Assembly: GCA_037127315.1 (NCBI GenBank)
Contig: JBBBDQ010000347.1
Location: 3,158,501 to 3,222,500 of the forward strand
DNA: 64,000 bases
Source of the DNA: Ascarosepion bandense
Lineage: Eukaryota; Mollusca; Cephalopoda; Sepiida; Sepiidae
Direction of reading: 5' to 3'
Positions 1-9,534 of this stretch are shown here, piece by piece; position 1 is the stretch's first letter; each line of letters opens with the position of its first letter. The notes below the pieces were generated by a model. That model saw nothing but the letters and a program-made list of their open reading frames with translations. It searched no databases and was not told the DNA's origin. The position numbers were made by a program, and so were the translations under genes.

Positions 1-598
1 ATGTCTACAAGTGGACTAAATTGTTTAAAGAAGGACGAAGCAGTGTTGAAGATGAAGACTGGCCTGGGAGGCTTACAGAAGTGAGGTCTGTTGAGGTGAT
101 CGAATCAGTCAATGATCTCATTCAGTCTGACAGAAGGGCGACAGTGAATGACATTATGATGACATTGCAAGGACTGTGAGCCTATCTGTTAGAACAGCAC
201 ACAAAATAGTCCATGATGGAGTCGTCTGCATCGAGACAACGCAAGGCGTCACACAGCAGCCCAAATGGTGCAGACTATCAACGAGCAGGTCTGGAAACTG
301 CTCCCTCACCCCCCTTACAGCCAGACCTTGCCCTTTCACCTGCTTGGTCACTTGAAAGCGTTCACGGGAGGCACGAAGTTTGAGAGTGACGATGAGGTGA
401 AATGTGCTGTGAGCGATTGGTTGAGACATCAGTCCAAAGTTTTTTTTTACGCTGAGGGAATACGGAAGCTCGTGCACAGATGGGAAAAGTGTGACATTAC
501 TAGGAGACTACGTTGAAAAATAAAAAAAAGTAAGTTTCTATCTGTATTAGAAGTCTTTGTACCGAAAATTTTACCTTTTTTATTGAATGACTCTCGTA
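1..598 (+). mobile_element. mariner-like transposon relic, 3' part
   Basis: Frame 3 from position 3 reads like the N-terminal helix-turn-helix of a mariner transposase (KWTKLFKEGRSSVEDE, then SDRRATVNDIM) and stops near 180. From about 226 the reading jumps to the catalytic region (RDNARRH, LLPHPPY, GGTKFESDDEV, LRHQSK). The part with the first catalytic Asp is missing, and so is the APSD stretch carrying the third, so this copy cannot be active. The end at about 598 (ACTCTCGTA) looks like a mariner terminus next to a TA. RTE-like coding sequence starts immediately after it, so the transposon probably landed inside an RTE copy whose other half lies before the window. Confidence 0.8.
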
Positions 599-1075
599 TC
601 AGAGGAAGGTAATTTCAACACTGAGTTTCGAAGGCGTCTTGTCATAACCAAGGACGCATTCCAGAAGCTGAGTATTGAGAGAGTGGAATATTTCGCTGGA
701 AACCAAGAAGAGATTACGGAACTGTTATATGATATTTGTCCATCAGTATGGCAGCGAATGCTGGACAATGTCATCAAAGATGAAGTACTGACTGGAAGAA
801 ACCAAAATGAGCTTCTACAGAATGAAGCTGAAGCTGGTATGAGCAACAATGAGGTTTTAGAAAGGAGAGAAACAAAAACAAAACTTATACTTAATATCAA
901 GATAACTGAAGTTTTTGTGACACAGAATAATGAAGGAGGCTTGGAGAATCTGTTACTCACGGGACGGATTGAGGTAAGTTGAGATCGGGAACAGTAATAG
1001 TTGACATGCTTGATGGATGGCGGAGGAAGAGCTTGGTTGTCTACGCCCTAAAGAAAAACGGCATGCGGAAGAAAA
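599..1075 (+). mobile_element. RTE-like LINE fragment, C-terminal region
   Basis: An open frame of 131 codons (587-982) contains landmarks of the RTE C-terminus: EEGNFNTEFRRR, KDAFQKLS, a degraded ECWTISSK region, then NEVLERRETKTKLILNI and GLENLLLTGRIE. Downstream to about 1075 the usual TYL-GW and AYVLKG region can still be followed out of frame. Many other fragments in this window share these landmarks. It is a dead relic without the RT or endonuclease part, probably split by the mariner at 1-598. Confidence 0.75.
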
Positions 1076-1126
1076 TGTTATATATAAATTATTATTTTGT
1101 ATTTATTTCTGAGATGAGTAATTTTC

Positions 1127-1402
1127 AATAATCTTAAAGTTATGTCTAACTTTTGTTTTCATCTTGGTTAATATAGGTGTTATAATAGACACAACGTTAC
1201 TACCAAGTACCTTCTGGTCATCATCATGTGTCCATAGATTGGCTGTTGTGGATTATCTGGTTGATTATTAAAAAATATCCTATAAAATCAATTATTGTCC
1301 TTTGATGATGACGAGAGGTTACTTGGTCAAAACGTTGTGCCTATTATAACAACTATATTAACCAAGATGAGAACAAAAGTTTGAAATAATTCCAAGATTA
1401 TA
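1127..1402. repeat. fold-back (inverted-repeat) element
   Basis: Two arms of about 95 bp are imperfect reverse complements. The left arm (1127-1232) has TTTTCATCTTGGTTAATATA and ACAACGTT; the right arm (1306-1402) has AACGTTGTGCCTATTAT and TATATTAACCAAGATGA. The loop is about 75 bp. No coding capacity is seen. The right arm carries TGATGATGAC then GGTCAAAACGTTG, resembling the Penelope-style end motif found elsewhere in the window. Confidence 0.7.
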
Positions 1403-1404
1403 AA

Positions 1405-1920
1405 TTTATATATATTGACGGAAAGAGTTACATATTTTTACTTGTGTTCCTGCCTATGTTCATGCACATAAATATGTTGTTGCTTTTCAGTTTGGCAAAG
1501 TTGAAGAAACAGTTTAGAAGAAAAAAAACGAAAAATGACTAGAAATTTTATTTGGGAAGGAAAAAATAAAATTGAATTATGAAATGGAGAAAAAAGTCTC
1601 TCTGAGAATTGGCGTCAAAAAGACACACAATATATAATAATATAAAAGAAAAGGAAAATAAAATGAAAAAAAATCTCTACAGATCAGTTGACATTAAAAC
1701 ACTGCAACGAAAAAAAGGTAAGAGAAACATTCATATCTAAGTGAAAATCAATTGAGGAATTATGGGATGTTAGAAACACCTGGAAAGAATTTAGTCAAAA
1801 GAGACCGTCCGGTAAGTGAGTGAAGTCAGAATCGGGATCAGGTAGACGAAGAGAACGAAATATTTTGGCTTATCCGAAAGACGAAACAAGAAAATTAAAT
1901 AATATGTCGTAGCACATCCT
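1405..1920. other. AT-rich sequence with no recognised feature
   Basis: A-rich, low-complexity intergenic DNA. I see no coding pattern, RNA gene or clear repeat boundary. Confidence 0.5.
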
Positions 1921-2096
1921 ACACACACACACTCACACACACACACACACTAAGTCCAGCTTCAGTCCATTATGAAAACTTTAGATCGAATGCCACCTCG
2001 CTCGATAAGTAGACATAATTATGATTAATTGTTTAATGTTTTTTTAGATTGTTTTAAACAGACAATAGTACGTGTGTGTGTGTGTGTGTGTGTGAG
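1921..2096. repeat. two dinucleotide tracts (CA, GT)
   Basis: An (AC)n tract at about 1921-1951 and a (GT)n tract at about 2070-2095 are separated by 120 bp of unique AT-rich sequence. They are ordinary microsatellites. Confidence 0.9.
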
Positions 2097-2334
2097 CGAG
2101 GTAGAAAGTAAGAGAAAATATTTATAAAAATAGTGAGGAAGAGAAAAATATATAGACAGACTTACACATATACATACATACATATATAAAATGGAAAAGT
2201 TTGTAGGTAAAATCCCTAAAACCAAATCCTTCAGCAATGATCAAAATCAAAATTTTCAAATTTTCAAATCAGTTAATTTAGTTCATAGAAATGAATAATT
2301 TATAATCATTGTAAATGATGTGTTGATTTTTCCT

Positions 2335-2405
2335 TTATATATATATATATAATATTATTATTATTATTGTTATTATTATTATTATTATTAATATATATAT
2401 ATGTG

Positions 2406-2462
<57 letters not shown>
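2335..2462. repeat. compound AT/ATT/GT microsatellite
   Basis: Alternating (TA)n, (TTA)n, (GT)n and a second long (TA)n. It borders the fold-back family copy starting at 2462. Confidence 0.9.
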
Positions 2463-2466
<4 letters not shown>

Positions 2467-2770
2467 TTAAATATGACAGACAATGAATGTCTGTTCTGCT
2501 TAATCATGAGTCGTTTTAAACATCGTATTTTGACATAAATTTTTCATGAAAATAAAAACAAAAATTTATAAAATTTGCATATTTTTAGTGTGGTGGTTCT
2601 AAGATTTCGGCTCAAATGACCCATCTTCAGACGTTAGCATAAAAGTATCCACCATGAAAGATTGTATTCTCTTGTGTTGTTATAAAACGTTGCTATGCGA
2701 CGTTAACAGTCACGCAGGTGGGAAATTAGTATTGCTGTTCTAGGACGTCATACCACGTAAGTGACAGATA
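2462..2770 (+). repeat. half copy of fold-back family Y
   Basis: Shares with 30355-30790, 43205-43770 and 48525-49065 the start GACAATGAATGTCTGTTCTG, a TTAATCATGAGTCG block, an AAAATAAAAACAAAAATTTA block, and the hairpin written in reverse as TTCGGCTCAAATGACCCATC. The far arm is missing. (TA)n tracts flank it. Confidence 0.7.
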
Positions 2771-2878
2771 TATATATATATGCTATTTATTTCTAATAGA
2801 TAATCCTATTTTAGTAGATGCTCTGTTTATATTATTAAACAAATCAATTAAAATATGTCAGATTTAATCTATTTCCTA

Positions 2879-2902
2879 ATATATATATATATATATATAT
2901 AT
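2879..2902. repeat. (TA)n microsatellite
   Basis: A short pure TA run directly at the left edge of the fold-back element at 2903. Confidence 0.9.
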
Positions 2903-3268
2903 AGTTGTAACAATGGTTTATAAAACATAGTATCACTACACAAAAATGTTCATCTTTCGGAGCTGTACTGCTCCTCTTCGGATGATATGTATAACTGAAA
3001 ATAAATGATTCCACTAGACAATTTACTCAGACAAATCTACAAACTAAGCCATCTTGCCTACCTCTCTTAACACAAATGTGTATCTCTATGGTTACAAACT
3101 GCTGATAGACCAGTTTAGACATACTAAATTCCACACCCCTACATCTACATGTCACATCCCAAAAAATAATTTGTTTACACCATTTATTTTCAGTTATACA
3201 TGTCCCCCGAAGAGGAGCTGTACGGCTCCGTAACATGAAATACATTTATAAACCATTGTAACAACTAT
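2903..3268. repeat. fold-back MITE-like element
   Basis: The left arm (GTTGTAACAATGGTTTATAA to about 3003) and right arm (about 3179-3268) are reverse complements over roughly 90-95 bp. They include the shared TTTTCAGTTATACAT and GAAGAGGAGCTGTAC blocks. Each arm holds a small GGAGC/GCTCC hairpin. The minus-strand reading frame across it is a by-product of the inverted repeat, not a gene. Confidence 0.75.
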
Positions 3269-3269
3269 T

Positions 3270-3608
3270 ACAATATTAAGCTCTACTCTGTATCGAGCAC
3301 TCTTTATACAAGTAAATGCTTGAACAGTGGTTTTAAAATCTACGTGTTCTGTCACTTTCTTACAATATATATATATATATATATATCATTCGTCCGCGAA
3401 CTGCCTGTTACAACCAACACTATTTTCATCTTTGATGATGGCTGATGTAAGCCAAAAACTCAGAAAGGATTAAATAAAAACATGTATTAATATTGTGATT
3501 TTCTTTCCTCTTTCAACGATAATACTATTAGGTTTACCAGACGATATGAAAAAATTTACATAAAATAAATCGACAAAACCTTTCTATAATATTTAATGAA
3601 ACATGCAT
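3270..3608. other. short AT-rich spacer
   Basis: Contains a (TA)n run at 3365-3386 and, at 3430-3490, a block TGATGATGGCTGATGTAAGC followed by CAAAAACTC and AATAAA. That block resembles the 3' ends of Penelope-style repeats. Nothing else is recognised. Confidence 0.4.
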
Positions 3609-3653
<45 letters not shown>

Positions 3654-3666
3654 TATATATATATAT
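3609..3666. repeat. (TA)n microsatellite
   Basis: A nearly pure TA tract of about 55 bp. Confidence 0.95.
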
Positions 3667-3778
3667 TCTTATCAGTATATGTTGGCTGTATACGTATATG
3701 CATAAAGAATCGTATTAGTTTATGTGATAATGATACAAATTATTATTTTAAAGTTCTCCCTTTGTTTTCAACGTCTTG

Positions 3779-3781
<3 letters not shown>

Positions 3782-3834
<53 letters not shown>
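3782..3834. repeat. (TA)n microsatellite inside family X
   Basis: A pure TA tract next to GTCTTGCCTT, the same position as the AT-rich stretch inside the family X copies at 39886 and 57781. Confidence 0.9.
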
Positions 3835-3837
<3 letters not shown>

Positions 3838-4136
3838 CGATTTTATGCACTATTGTAAGAACTGCAACCTTGAAAATGTCTTTGTCTATGAGTGTATCAA
3901 ATTTGATTAAAATTGAAACACTCCTTCTATAACCCGATTTTTTCGATTATCGATATCTATCAGGGCTACCGCGACACAAAACCTAGCTAAGACCACTCGC
4001 AGACGCTTATAGTACAACTGTGTAAATTTTCAAGAAAATTGATTCAGCGGTTCAGCCGTTTCGGAGTCTATAGGTAACGGACAGACACACACATACATAC
4101 ACACAGAGACAAAGTTCTATTTTTAAATAAGTTTAT
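3831..4136 (+). repeat. partial copy of interspersed repeat family X
   Basis: Matches 57975-58316 on the same strand and 9535-10036 and 39886-40686 on the other. Shared blocks are ATCGATTTTATGCACTATTG, CACTCCTTCTATAACCCGAT, TTCAGCCGTTTCGGAGTCTA and the end AAATAAGTTTA. It carries no protein; the class is unknown, though the block is reminiscent of a LINE 3' untranslated region. Confidence 0.7.
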
Positions 4137-4282
4137 ATTATTTTAGAGTCCTCCTTTTGTTTTCAAGTAACTGTATTTTATGGAATATTGATGTTTTCCT
4201 GGTCATATTCCTAATGACGTATTTTTCGGGGAAAATGTCTACTTTATAAATCTTTTTATTGAGTGAATTACTTAACGATTCT

Positions 4283-4402
4283 TTTTCTTCTTTTTTTCCT
4301 TCTTCTTCTTCTTCTAATAATAATAATAATAATAATATGAAGAAAAAGTAGAACAAAAAAACGAAGAACATAAACAAAAAGAAGAAGAAGAAGAAGAAGA
4401 CA
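4283..4402. repeat. CTT/AAT/GAA trinucleotide tract
   Basis: A run of TTC/CTT, then (AAT)n, then (GAA)n. The minus-strand frame through it encodes only homopolymer-like residues and is not a gene. Confidence 0.85.
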
Positions 4403-4479
4403 AAAAAGAATAATGAATAAATATCTGCTAGATGGATATATATATAACTAAGAATAATATTCGGTAGGTTTTACCGAAA

Positions 4480-4895
4480 TGCAAAAATGAAAATCCCCAG
4501 GAAATGACAAGGTGGCTAATATCTGACTCTGTTTTCTGACATCAGTATATAAAATCCTTGCATAAACATTATAAACGCTAATTAATAATTCCAGTGAAGT
4601 CCCAGAATAGATCACTGAAGGTATTATATATCTCCTATCAGAAACGGTTTAATAACATGTTTGTCTACCACATATAAATTGATGACGTCTATTCTGACAA
4701 ACTGCCTTACACTTTTCTCGATAAAAGTATTCCCTTTGAACAGAAGAGATGTCAAAGAGATTCATATGGTTTCAAAGATCAACTATTGATAAACGATCCT
4801 GTAAAACTACAAGGAAAAGAGATAGACATTTTGGATAACCGTAAAAACTTTGATGGTGCGCCAAACTGTTGGATTCTTCGAAAAAGTACAAAATC
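4480..4895 (+). mobile_element. R2-like LINE, early reverse-transcriptase fragment
   Basis: With small frameshifts the plus strand gives ITCLSTTYKLMTSILT, then FPLNRRDVK, LLINDPVKLQGKEIDI and FDGAPNCWILRKS. These fit the order of an RLE-type (R2-like) RT before its active site. The same element resumes at 6046 with its RQGIFQ motif, so the 4898-6045 block (satellite-like repeat, 5S relic, Jockey-like LINE) interrupts it. Many stops show it is dead. Confidence 0.6.
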
Positions 4896-4897
4896 TC

Positions 4898-5062
4898 CGC
4901 ATCATCATCATCATCATCATCATTTATCCATCACACCCAGATGGTGCATAGGGCAGCAACATTTTGTTGCTGTTTCAGTAACAAACTGTTTTTTACGGGG
5001 CAGGGTTGTTAGCCCTGCTCCCAACACCCAAACCTGGAGGACCGGTGGACCATTCTTGGTCT
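4898..5062 (+). repeat. interspersed repeat family Z with (CAT)n head
   Basis: A (CAT)n run is followed by CCATCACACCCAGATGGTGC, GGGCAGCAACATTTTGTTGC and CCAACACCCAAACCTGGAGG. The same module occurs in reverse at 24795-24935. No coding content; the class is unknown. Confidence 0.75.
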
Positions 5063-5185
5063 TTACGTTTACAGCACCTGGTATTCCCAAATGGTCCCCG
5101 ATTTATTTCCTGACCAGGCTCGATGTTGCTTAACTTCGGTGATCGGACGGGAACCAGTGTATTCAATACGATATAGCCGTAGACA
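5063..5185 (-). pseudogene. 5S rRNA-like pseudogene
   Basis: Read on the minus strand, the segment starts GTCTACGGCTATAT and contains CCGATCACCGAAGTTAAGC and GAGCCTGGTCAG. It ends GGGAATACCAGGTGCTGTAA. This is the order and roughly the length (about 120 nt) of metazoan 5S rRNA. The region equivalent to AGTACTTGGATGGGAGACC is altered, so it is probably not a working gene. Other 5S-like pieces here sit in front of a tRNA-like unit; this one abuts repeat Z instead. Confidence 0.75.
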
Positions 5186-5264
5186 CAAAATCTCCCCGGT
5201 GATCATGAATTTCCTATTGGATTCAGGAAAAGAAAAAAATATTATACCTAAATCAGGCCAGTCT

Positions 5265-6045
5265 CTCTGAAAGTAAAACACTGCGCCTCCTCGGGTTAAC
5301 TCTCACAACAGAACTAAAGTAGAATGTCTACATCGAATCCATAGCTAAATCTGCTGCTAAGAAGGTTGGTTTTCTGTGCAGAGCCAGGAAGTTTTTCCCG
5401 TTTTAAACAACCCTGCATATATACAAATTTACAATCCGCCCGTGCATTGAATACTGCTGCCATATCTGGGCTGGTGCTCCTGCTATCTACCTAGGTGTCC
5501 TTGACAAAATCCAACAGAGAATCCGTAATGCAATAGATCCCGACTTGGCAGCTCAGATACAGTCACTTTCTCACCGCCGCGATGTGGCTTCCTTGTGTCT
5601 CTTCTATAAATACTTTCACAGCTTCTGCTCCGATGAACTTAGCTCACCGATGCCTCCTATATATAAATTTACCCGAGCCACAAGATTAGCAACTAGGTCC
5701 CACCCTTTTACTGTGAAACCAATAAAATGTAAACGCAAATTTTACTCCATCAGCTTTTTTCTCGCACTTTCCGTTTGTGGAATTCCCTTCCGTTTACTTG
5801 TTTCCCCGAAAGCTACAATCTCCAAGAATTTAAATGTAAAGTCAATAGTCATCTCCTATCTCACTAAAATGCATCATCTCTCTCTCATAATCTCATCTCA
5901 TTTCTTGAGTATTCTCATCCTTTTTTTACTCGCTTCCTGACACCACTGTATTCTGTCACTCCTTCTCATAACTTTCCTCCGATGTAACCCGCTTCACAAC
6001 GGTGGCAATATAATGCCTTGCTTTTGGGAGATACGATTATAAAAA
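5265..6045 (+). mobile_element. Jockey/CR1-like LINE, 3' end
   Basis: The translation shows RLLGL, a degraded linker, then IRPCIEYCCHIWAGAP, LDKIQQRIRNAI, SLSHRRDVASLCLFYKYF and ATRLATRSHPFTVKP. This is the stretch after the RT in Jockey/CR1-type LINEs (family knowledge). Part of it lies in an open frame at 5545-5940. The untranslated end has CCCGCTTCACAACGGTGGCA, GCCTTGC and the terminal GATTATAAAA. It is inserted into R2-like sequence and is 5'-truncated. Confidence 0.8.
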
Positions 6046-6715
6046 GCCACACTAAAGGTACTGCCACTTCCAACAGCCTGAATATCCGACAAGGAATCTT
6101 TCAAGTAGACTCAGAAACACCCACAACAGATCCACTTTTTTTCACAAAGATTAAAGAACTAGATAAAAAAAAGAAGCTTATAGGTACCTTAAATTTGCAA
6201 AGTAAATAGTATACAGCATATCCAAATGAAGGAGAAAGTTAAAAAAAGATACTACAAACATGTACGTCTTCTACCATATCAGTCAGTCAGTTAAATGCCA
6301 TACGTGGTACTAAAGGTACTGCCACTTCCAAAAGCCTGAATATCCGACAAGGAATCTTTCAAGTAGACTCCTTGTCAACCTTTCTGTTTTTTAATCCCCC
6401 TCTTGTAATAACTAAACGTAAATAGCTATAGATGCAAACCAAACAAGAACCTATTTAATCACTTACTATACATGGACGATCTCAATCTGTTTGTAAATGT
6501 CAACAATGAGTTGAAGGGTTTTCTGAATACTGTAAAATGTTTCAGTGACGACATCGGTATGGATAACGGATTGAATAAATGTGCAGAATTAACCTTAAAA
6601 CGTGCGAATTACAGAGACACACTCAATAGATCTAGATTTTGTCACAAAGATTGAAGAACTAGATCAAAAAGAAGCTGATAGGTACGTTGAATTCGCAAAT
6701 ATCCCACAGTGAATT
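6046..6715 (+). mobile_element. R2-like LINE, RT active-site region, internally duplicated
   Basis: Shows RQGIFQVDS (6088-6112) and the catalytic box YMDDLNLF around 6468-6488, followed by FSDDIGMDNGLNKCAE. A 200-bp block at 6111-6310 is a near copy of 7487-7685. It is flanked by a 60-bp direct repeat (6052-6112 and 6310-6370). The block ends in the first bases of SINE-A, showing the SINE was present before the duplication. At about 6715 the sequence switches to RTE. Confidence 0.7.
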
Positions 6716-7235
6716 GGCATGACGAAAGAAGAGTTCCACAAATTGAGTAAACCATTAAGACACAGGAAAATTCCACTAGAAACAAAGAAGAGAGTACTAG
6801 ATTGCTATGTGATGTGAGTACTTCAATATGGCAGTAAATGCAGGATAATATCATCAAAGATTAAATAAAAACTTGAAGCAACTGAAATGTGGTTCTACAG
6901 AAGAATGCTGCGGATATCATGGACCGAGCATGTGAGCAATGATGTTGGAAAGAATGGAAACGAAAAGAACATTAACATTGAGCATCAGGAAGAGACAAAT
7001 GAACTTCCTGGAAATTGCACTGAGGAAGGAGGGCTTGGAGAACCTGATACTAACGGGCCAGATAGAGTGAAAAAGAGACAGAGGAAAGCAGCGAATAACT
7101 TATTTGAAGGGCCTGAGCAGGTGGATGACAGATCGGGGATTGCCAGATGTTACAGGAGAAAGCGTGCTAAGAGCCACCAGAAATAGGGAGACGTGAAAGG
7201 CCATGATGTACTGGAAAGACAAGTCACATAGATGA
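6715..7235 (+). mobile_element. RTE-like LINE fragment, C-terminal region
   Basis: Blocks in order are RIGMTKEEFHKLSKPL, KKRVLDCYVM, WFYRRMLRISWTEHVSND, GLGEPDTNGPDRVKK and CYRRKRAKSHQK, with an (AAGA) tail near 7240. A 99-codon frame (6887-7186) covers the middle. The 3' end forms the left arm of the palindrome at 7144-7374. Confidence 0.75.
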
Positions 7236-7374
7236 TGAAGAAAAAGAAGAAGATACATGGATGATCTTTTAGATCATCCATGTATCTTCTGTGACTTGTC
7301 TTTCCAGTACATCATGGCCTTTCACGTCTCCCTATTTCTGGTGGCTCTTAGCACGCTTTCTCCTGTAACATCTG
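7144..7374. repeat. large perfect palindrome made from an RTE 3' end
   Basis: Bases 7144-7228 are the exact reverse complement of 7290-7374 (85 bp). An inner hairpin pairs 7249-7267 with 7271-7289 around the loop TTT. The left side has 20 extra bases (7229-7248). The arms are RTE 3' sequence, so the structure arose by fold-back copying or inverted duplication. Confidence 0.9.
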
Positions 7375-7655
7375 TTTGTAAAAGACAACAATGAATTGAA
7401 GGGTTTTCAAATGCTGTAAAATGTTTTAATGACGACATCTGTATGGGATATGGACTGAATAAATGTGAAGAAGTAACCTTAAAACGTCAGAAACACCCAC
7501 AACAGATCCACTTTTTTTCACAAAGATTAAAGAACTAGATAAAAAAAGAAGCTTATAGGTACCTTAAATTTGCAAAGTAAATAGTATACAGCATATCCAA
7601 ATGAAGGAGAAAGTTAAAAAAAGATACTACAAACATGTGCGTCTTGTACCATATC
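7375..7655 (+). mobile_element. R2-like LINE fragment, post-active-site
   Basis: Begins TTTGTAAAAGACAACAATGA, matching 6490 onward, and continues through the block duplicated at 6111-6310. The frame is lost. It joins the palindrome at ATCTG, which both partners share, and is followed by SINE-A. Confidence 0.65.
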
Positions 7656-7962
7656 AATCAGTCAGTTAAATGCCATACGTGGTACAAGGTTTGGGCGATC
7701 ATGTCTCGAAAGAGAGATGACTAACTGGGAAAAAAGATTATTGCGCAGTAGTTTACCATTGCTTTCTGCGATAGACTGGTTGCCAGACAAGGCTAGAGAA
7801 CCCGATCTCTCCTATTATTCAACCCATAACTGGAAGAACGAGACGTATTAATACCTTTCCAAAGGGTATTTGTGCGTAAGTGAATGCAAGGAATTCAACC
7901 GGGATTCGAATTCGGCACCCCGATTTGTTGTTCCTAATCGATATCCACTTCACTACAACCCA
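7656..7962 (-). mobile_element. SINE-A copy (tRNA-headed SINE)
   Basis: On the minus strand the head at about 7962 has a degraded A-box/B-box arrangement (GTGGATATCGATT, then CGAATCCC). The body follows: cattcacttacgcac, aaaggtattaat, ACCAGTCTATCGCAGAAAGC, CAGTTAGTCATCTC, GATCGCCCAAACC, and the end GGCATTTAACTGACTGAT. Family members are at 10873, 13122, 16530, 23972, 25500, 28755, 29578 and 57250. Confidence 0.8.
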
Positions 7963-8147
7963 CATAAAACAGAATATCAGACATAATCGCCTTGGCTGTA
8001 CATGTGGTGTAATAAAGTTTAAGCATCATTAATTGAACCATAGCTGACATTATACGAATGGAGGCTGACACGATGTTAAGTATGAAGTAACAATTTTGTT
8101 GAGATTGGCTCTAGAATTTTTTTGTTGATCCCATGTTTGATGTTTGG

Positions 8148-8572
8148 TATAGATTATATTGTAGGTATAGGGTGCGGTTAATGCTTAATTATTCGGCCTT
8201 GTGTGATGCATAACCAAACTCCCTACAGCCTGGGATATTTATTTCGTTATTATCATCATAAGAATTATCAGAAGGTTTTCAGCAGAAGGTTGGTTATAGA
8301 TTGGAAATTAGATTTTTGGATTGGTGTGGAATTGTGAAAGAGTGGAAGAATAAAAATATACATTTGCATGTTAAAATAGAAATTTATTAAAAGAAAGAAT
8401 AACAAGAAATGGTAGAAATTAATGTTCACTGAGAAAGTTAAGGGCATCAAGAATTGTTCGTAGTAATAATTTGTTGGAAAGAGTATATGCTTGCGTATGT
8501 ATGTATGTATGTATGTATGTATGTATGTATGCATGTATGAACGTTTATTTGGTAGGAATGTCTTTGAATGAA
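8148..8572 (-). repeat. interspersed repeat family W
   Basis: The minus strand aligns with 50757-51035 (plus) through AAACGTTCATACATG, TTCCAACAAATTATTACTAC, GTATATTTTTATTCTTCCAC and GGCTGTAGGGAGTTTGGTTA. It has an expanded (GTAT)n run at 8490-8530. Class unknown, no coding content. Confidence 0.7.
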
Positions 8573-8573
8573 G

Positions 8574-8990
8574 AAGAAGAACACGTCTCCCTATCACTGG
8601 TGGCTCTGAGCACGCTTTCTCCTGTAACATCTGGCAACCCCCGTTCTGTAATCCATCTGCTCAGGCCCTCCAAATATCGCTGATTTCCTCTCTCTTTTTC
8701 CCTCTATATCGCCTGTTAGTATCAGGTTCTCCAAGCCGTCCTTCCTCATTGCATCTCCCAGGAATTTCAGCTGTCTCTTCCTGATGGTCAGTATTAATTT
8801 CCTTTTCGTTTCCATCACTTTCAAAACCTCATCATTGCTCACATGCTCAGTCCATATCCTCAGCATCCTTCTGTAGAACCACATTTCACCTGCTTAAAGT
8901 TTTTCTTTCATTTTCGATGATATTGTCCAACATTCACTGCAATATTGAATAACTGACAACACATAGCAATTAGTGTGAAAATACAAAAAA
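8574..8990 (-). mobile_element. RTE-like LINE fragment, C-terminal region
   Basis: A 96-codon minus-strand frame (8594-8884) reads WFYRRMLRIWTEHVSNDEV, RQLKFLGDAMRKDGLENL and ARCYRRKRAQSHQ, and the SECWTISSK region lies just upstream. The 3' tail is (AAG)n-like at 8568-8582. RT and endonuclease are absent. Confidence 0.8.
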
Positions 8991-9339
8991 TATATGAACG
9001 AAAGAAGGGAAGATAGAACTGCTTAACGTCTCCTACTAATAAGTCATTAATAATGGACTATTGTTTTTTGATTGCCTGGGAAAAAACAAAGCATGTATCA
9101 GAGACGTAATTTGGTTTCAATGACAAATTGCAGGAAAGAAATAAAAAAAACATTGAAGGGAAGATAGAAGTGTTTCAGTCAAATGGAAAAGTCAAATAGT
9201 TTCATTTGTACCCTCTTTTTAAAATAATGGCCAGCATTCAAATTTGCAATTTTTTTCTAAGAGCAGCTCCCACTGATAATTGAATTCAATACTAAGCTGT
9301 AATTATTATAGAGAGACAAGCTTGCTAAACAGAGCAGCA
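8991..9339. other. no recognised feature
   Basis: AT-rich unique-looking sequence without coding signal, hairpins or repeats that I could match. Confidence 0.5.
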
Positions 9340-9500
9340 CTTAGGAAAATGGTGATTTTCTAAACCCAACTTAGATAGTGATTTCTTAACCATCGCTTAG
9401 ATGTGACACAATGCCAAAAGCATGGGGTACCCAGTGAGGGTACTACTCAGTTCTAACAAAACAAACTTGCTGACCATTATATCACGTCGAGACACCACAG
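9340..9500 (-). mobile_element. SINE-B copy (second tRNA-like family)
   Basis: Matches the minus-strand copy at 24325-24450 and the plus-strand copy at 43288-43425: AAGCATGGGGTACCCAGTGA, an altered B-box, and AACTTGCTGACCATTATA. On the minus strand, TATAATGGTCAGCAAG resembles a tRNA D-arm/A-box. The B-box is damaged. Confidence 0.6.
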
Positions 9501-9534
9501 CATTCATATCTATGATTGTTATCTTAACTTATTT

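Noticed and set aside
3430..3490. Hammerhead at TGATGATGGCTGATGTAAGC
   Set aside because: C3 of the core is T and GAAA is AAAA; too degraded to call as a ribozyme.
3603..3932. Open frame of 109 codons with Tyr/Ile runs
   Set aside because: It is produced by (TA)n microsatellites; no independent coding signal.
5063..5185. Functional 5S rRNA gene
   Set aside because: The C-box region is altered and no T-run terminator or tandem copy is present; it looks like a relic.
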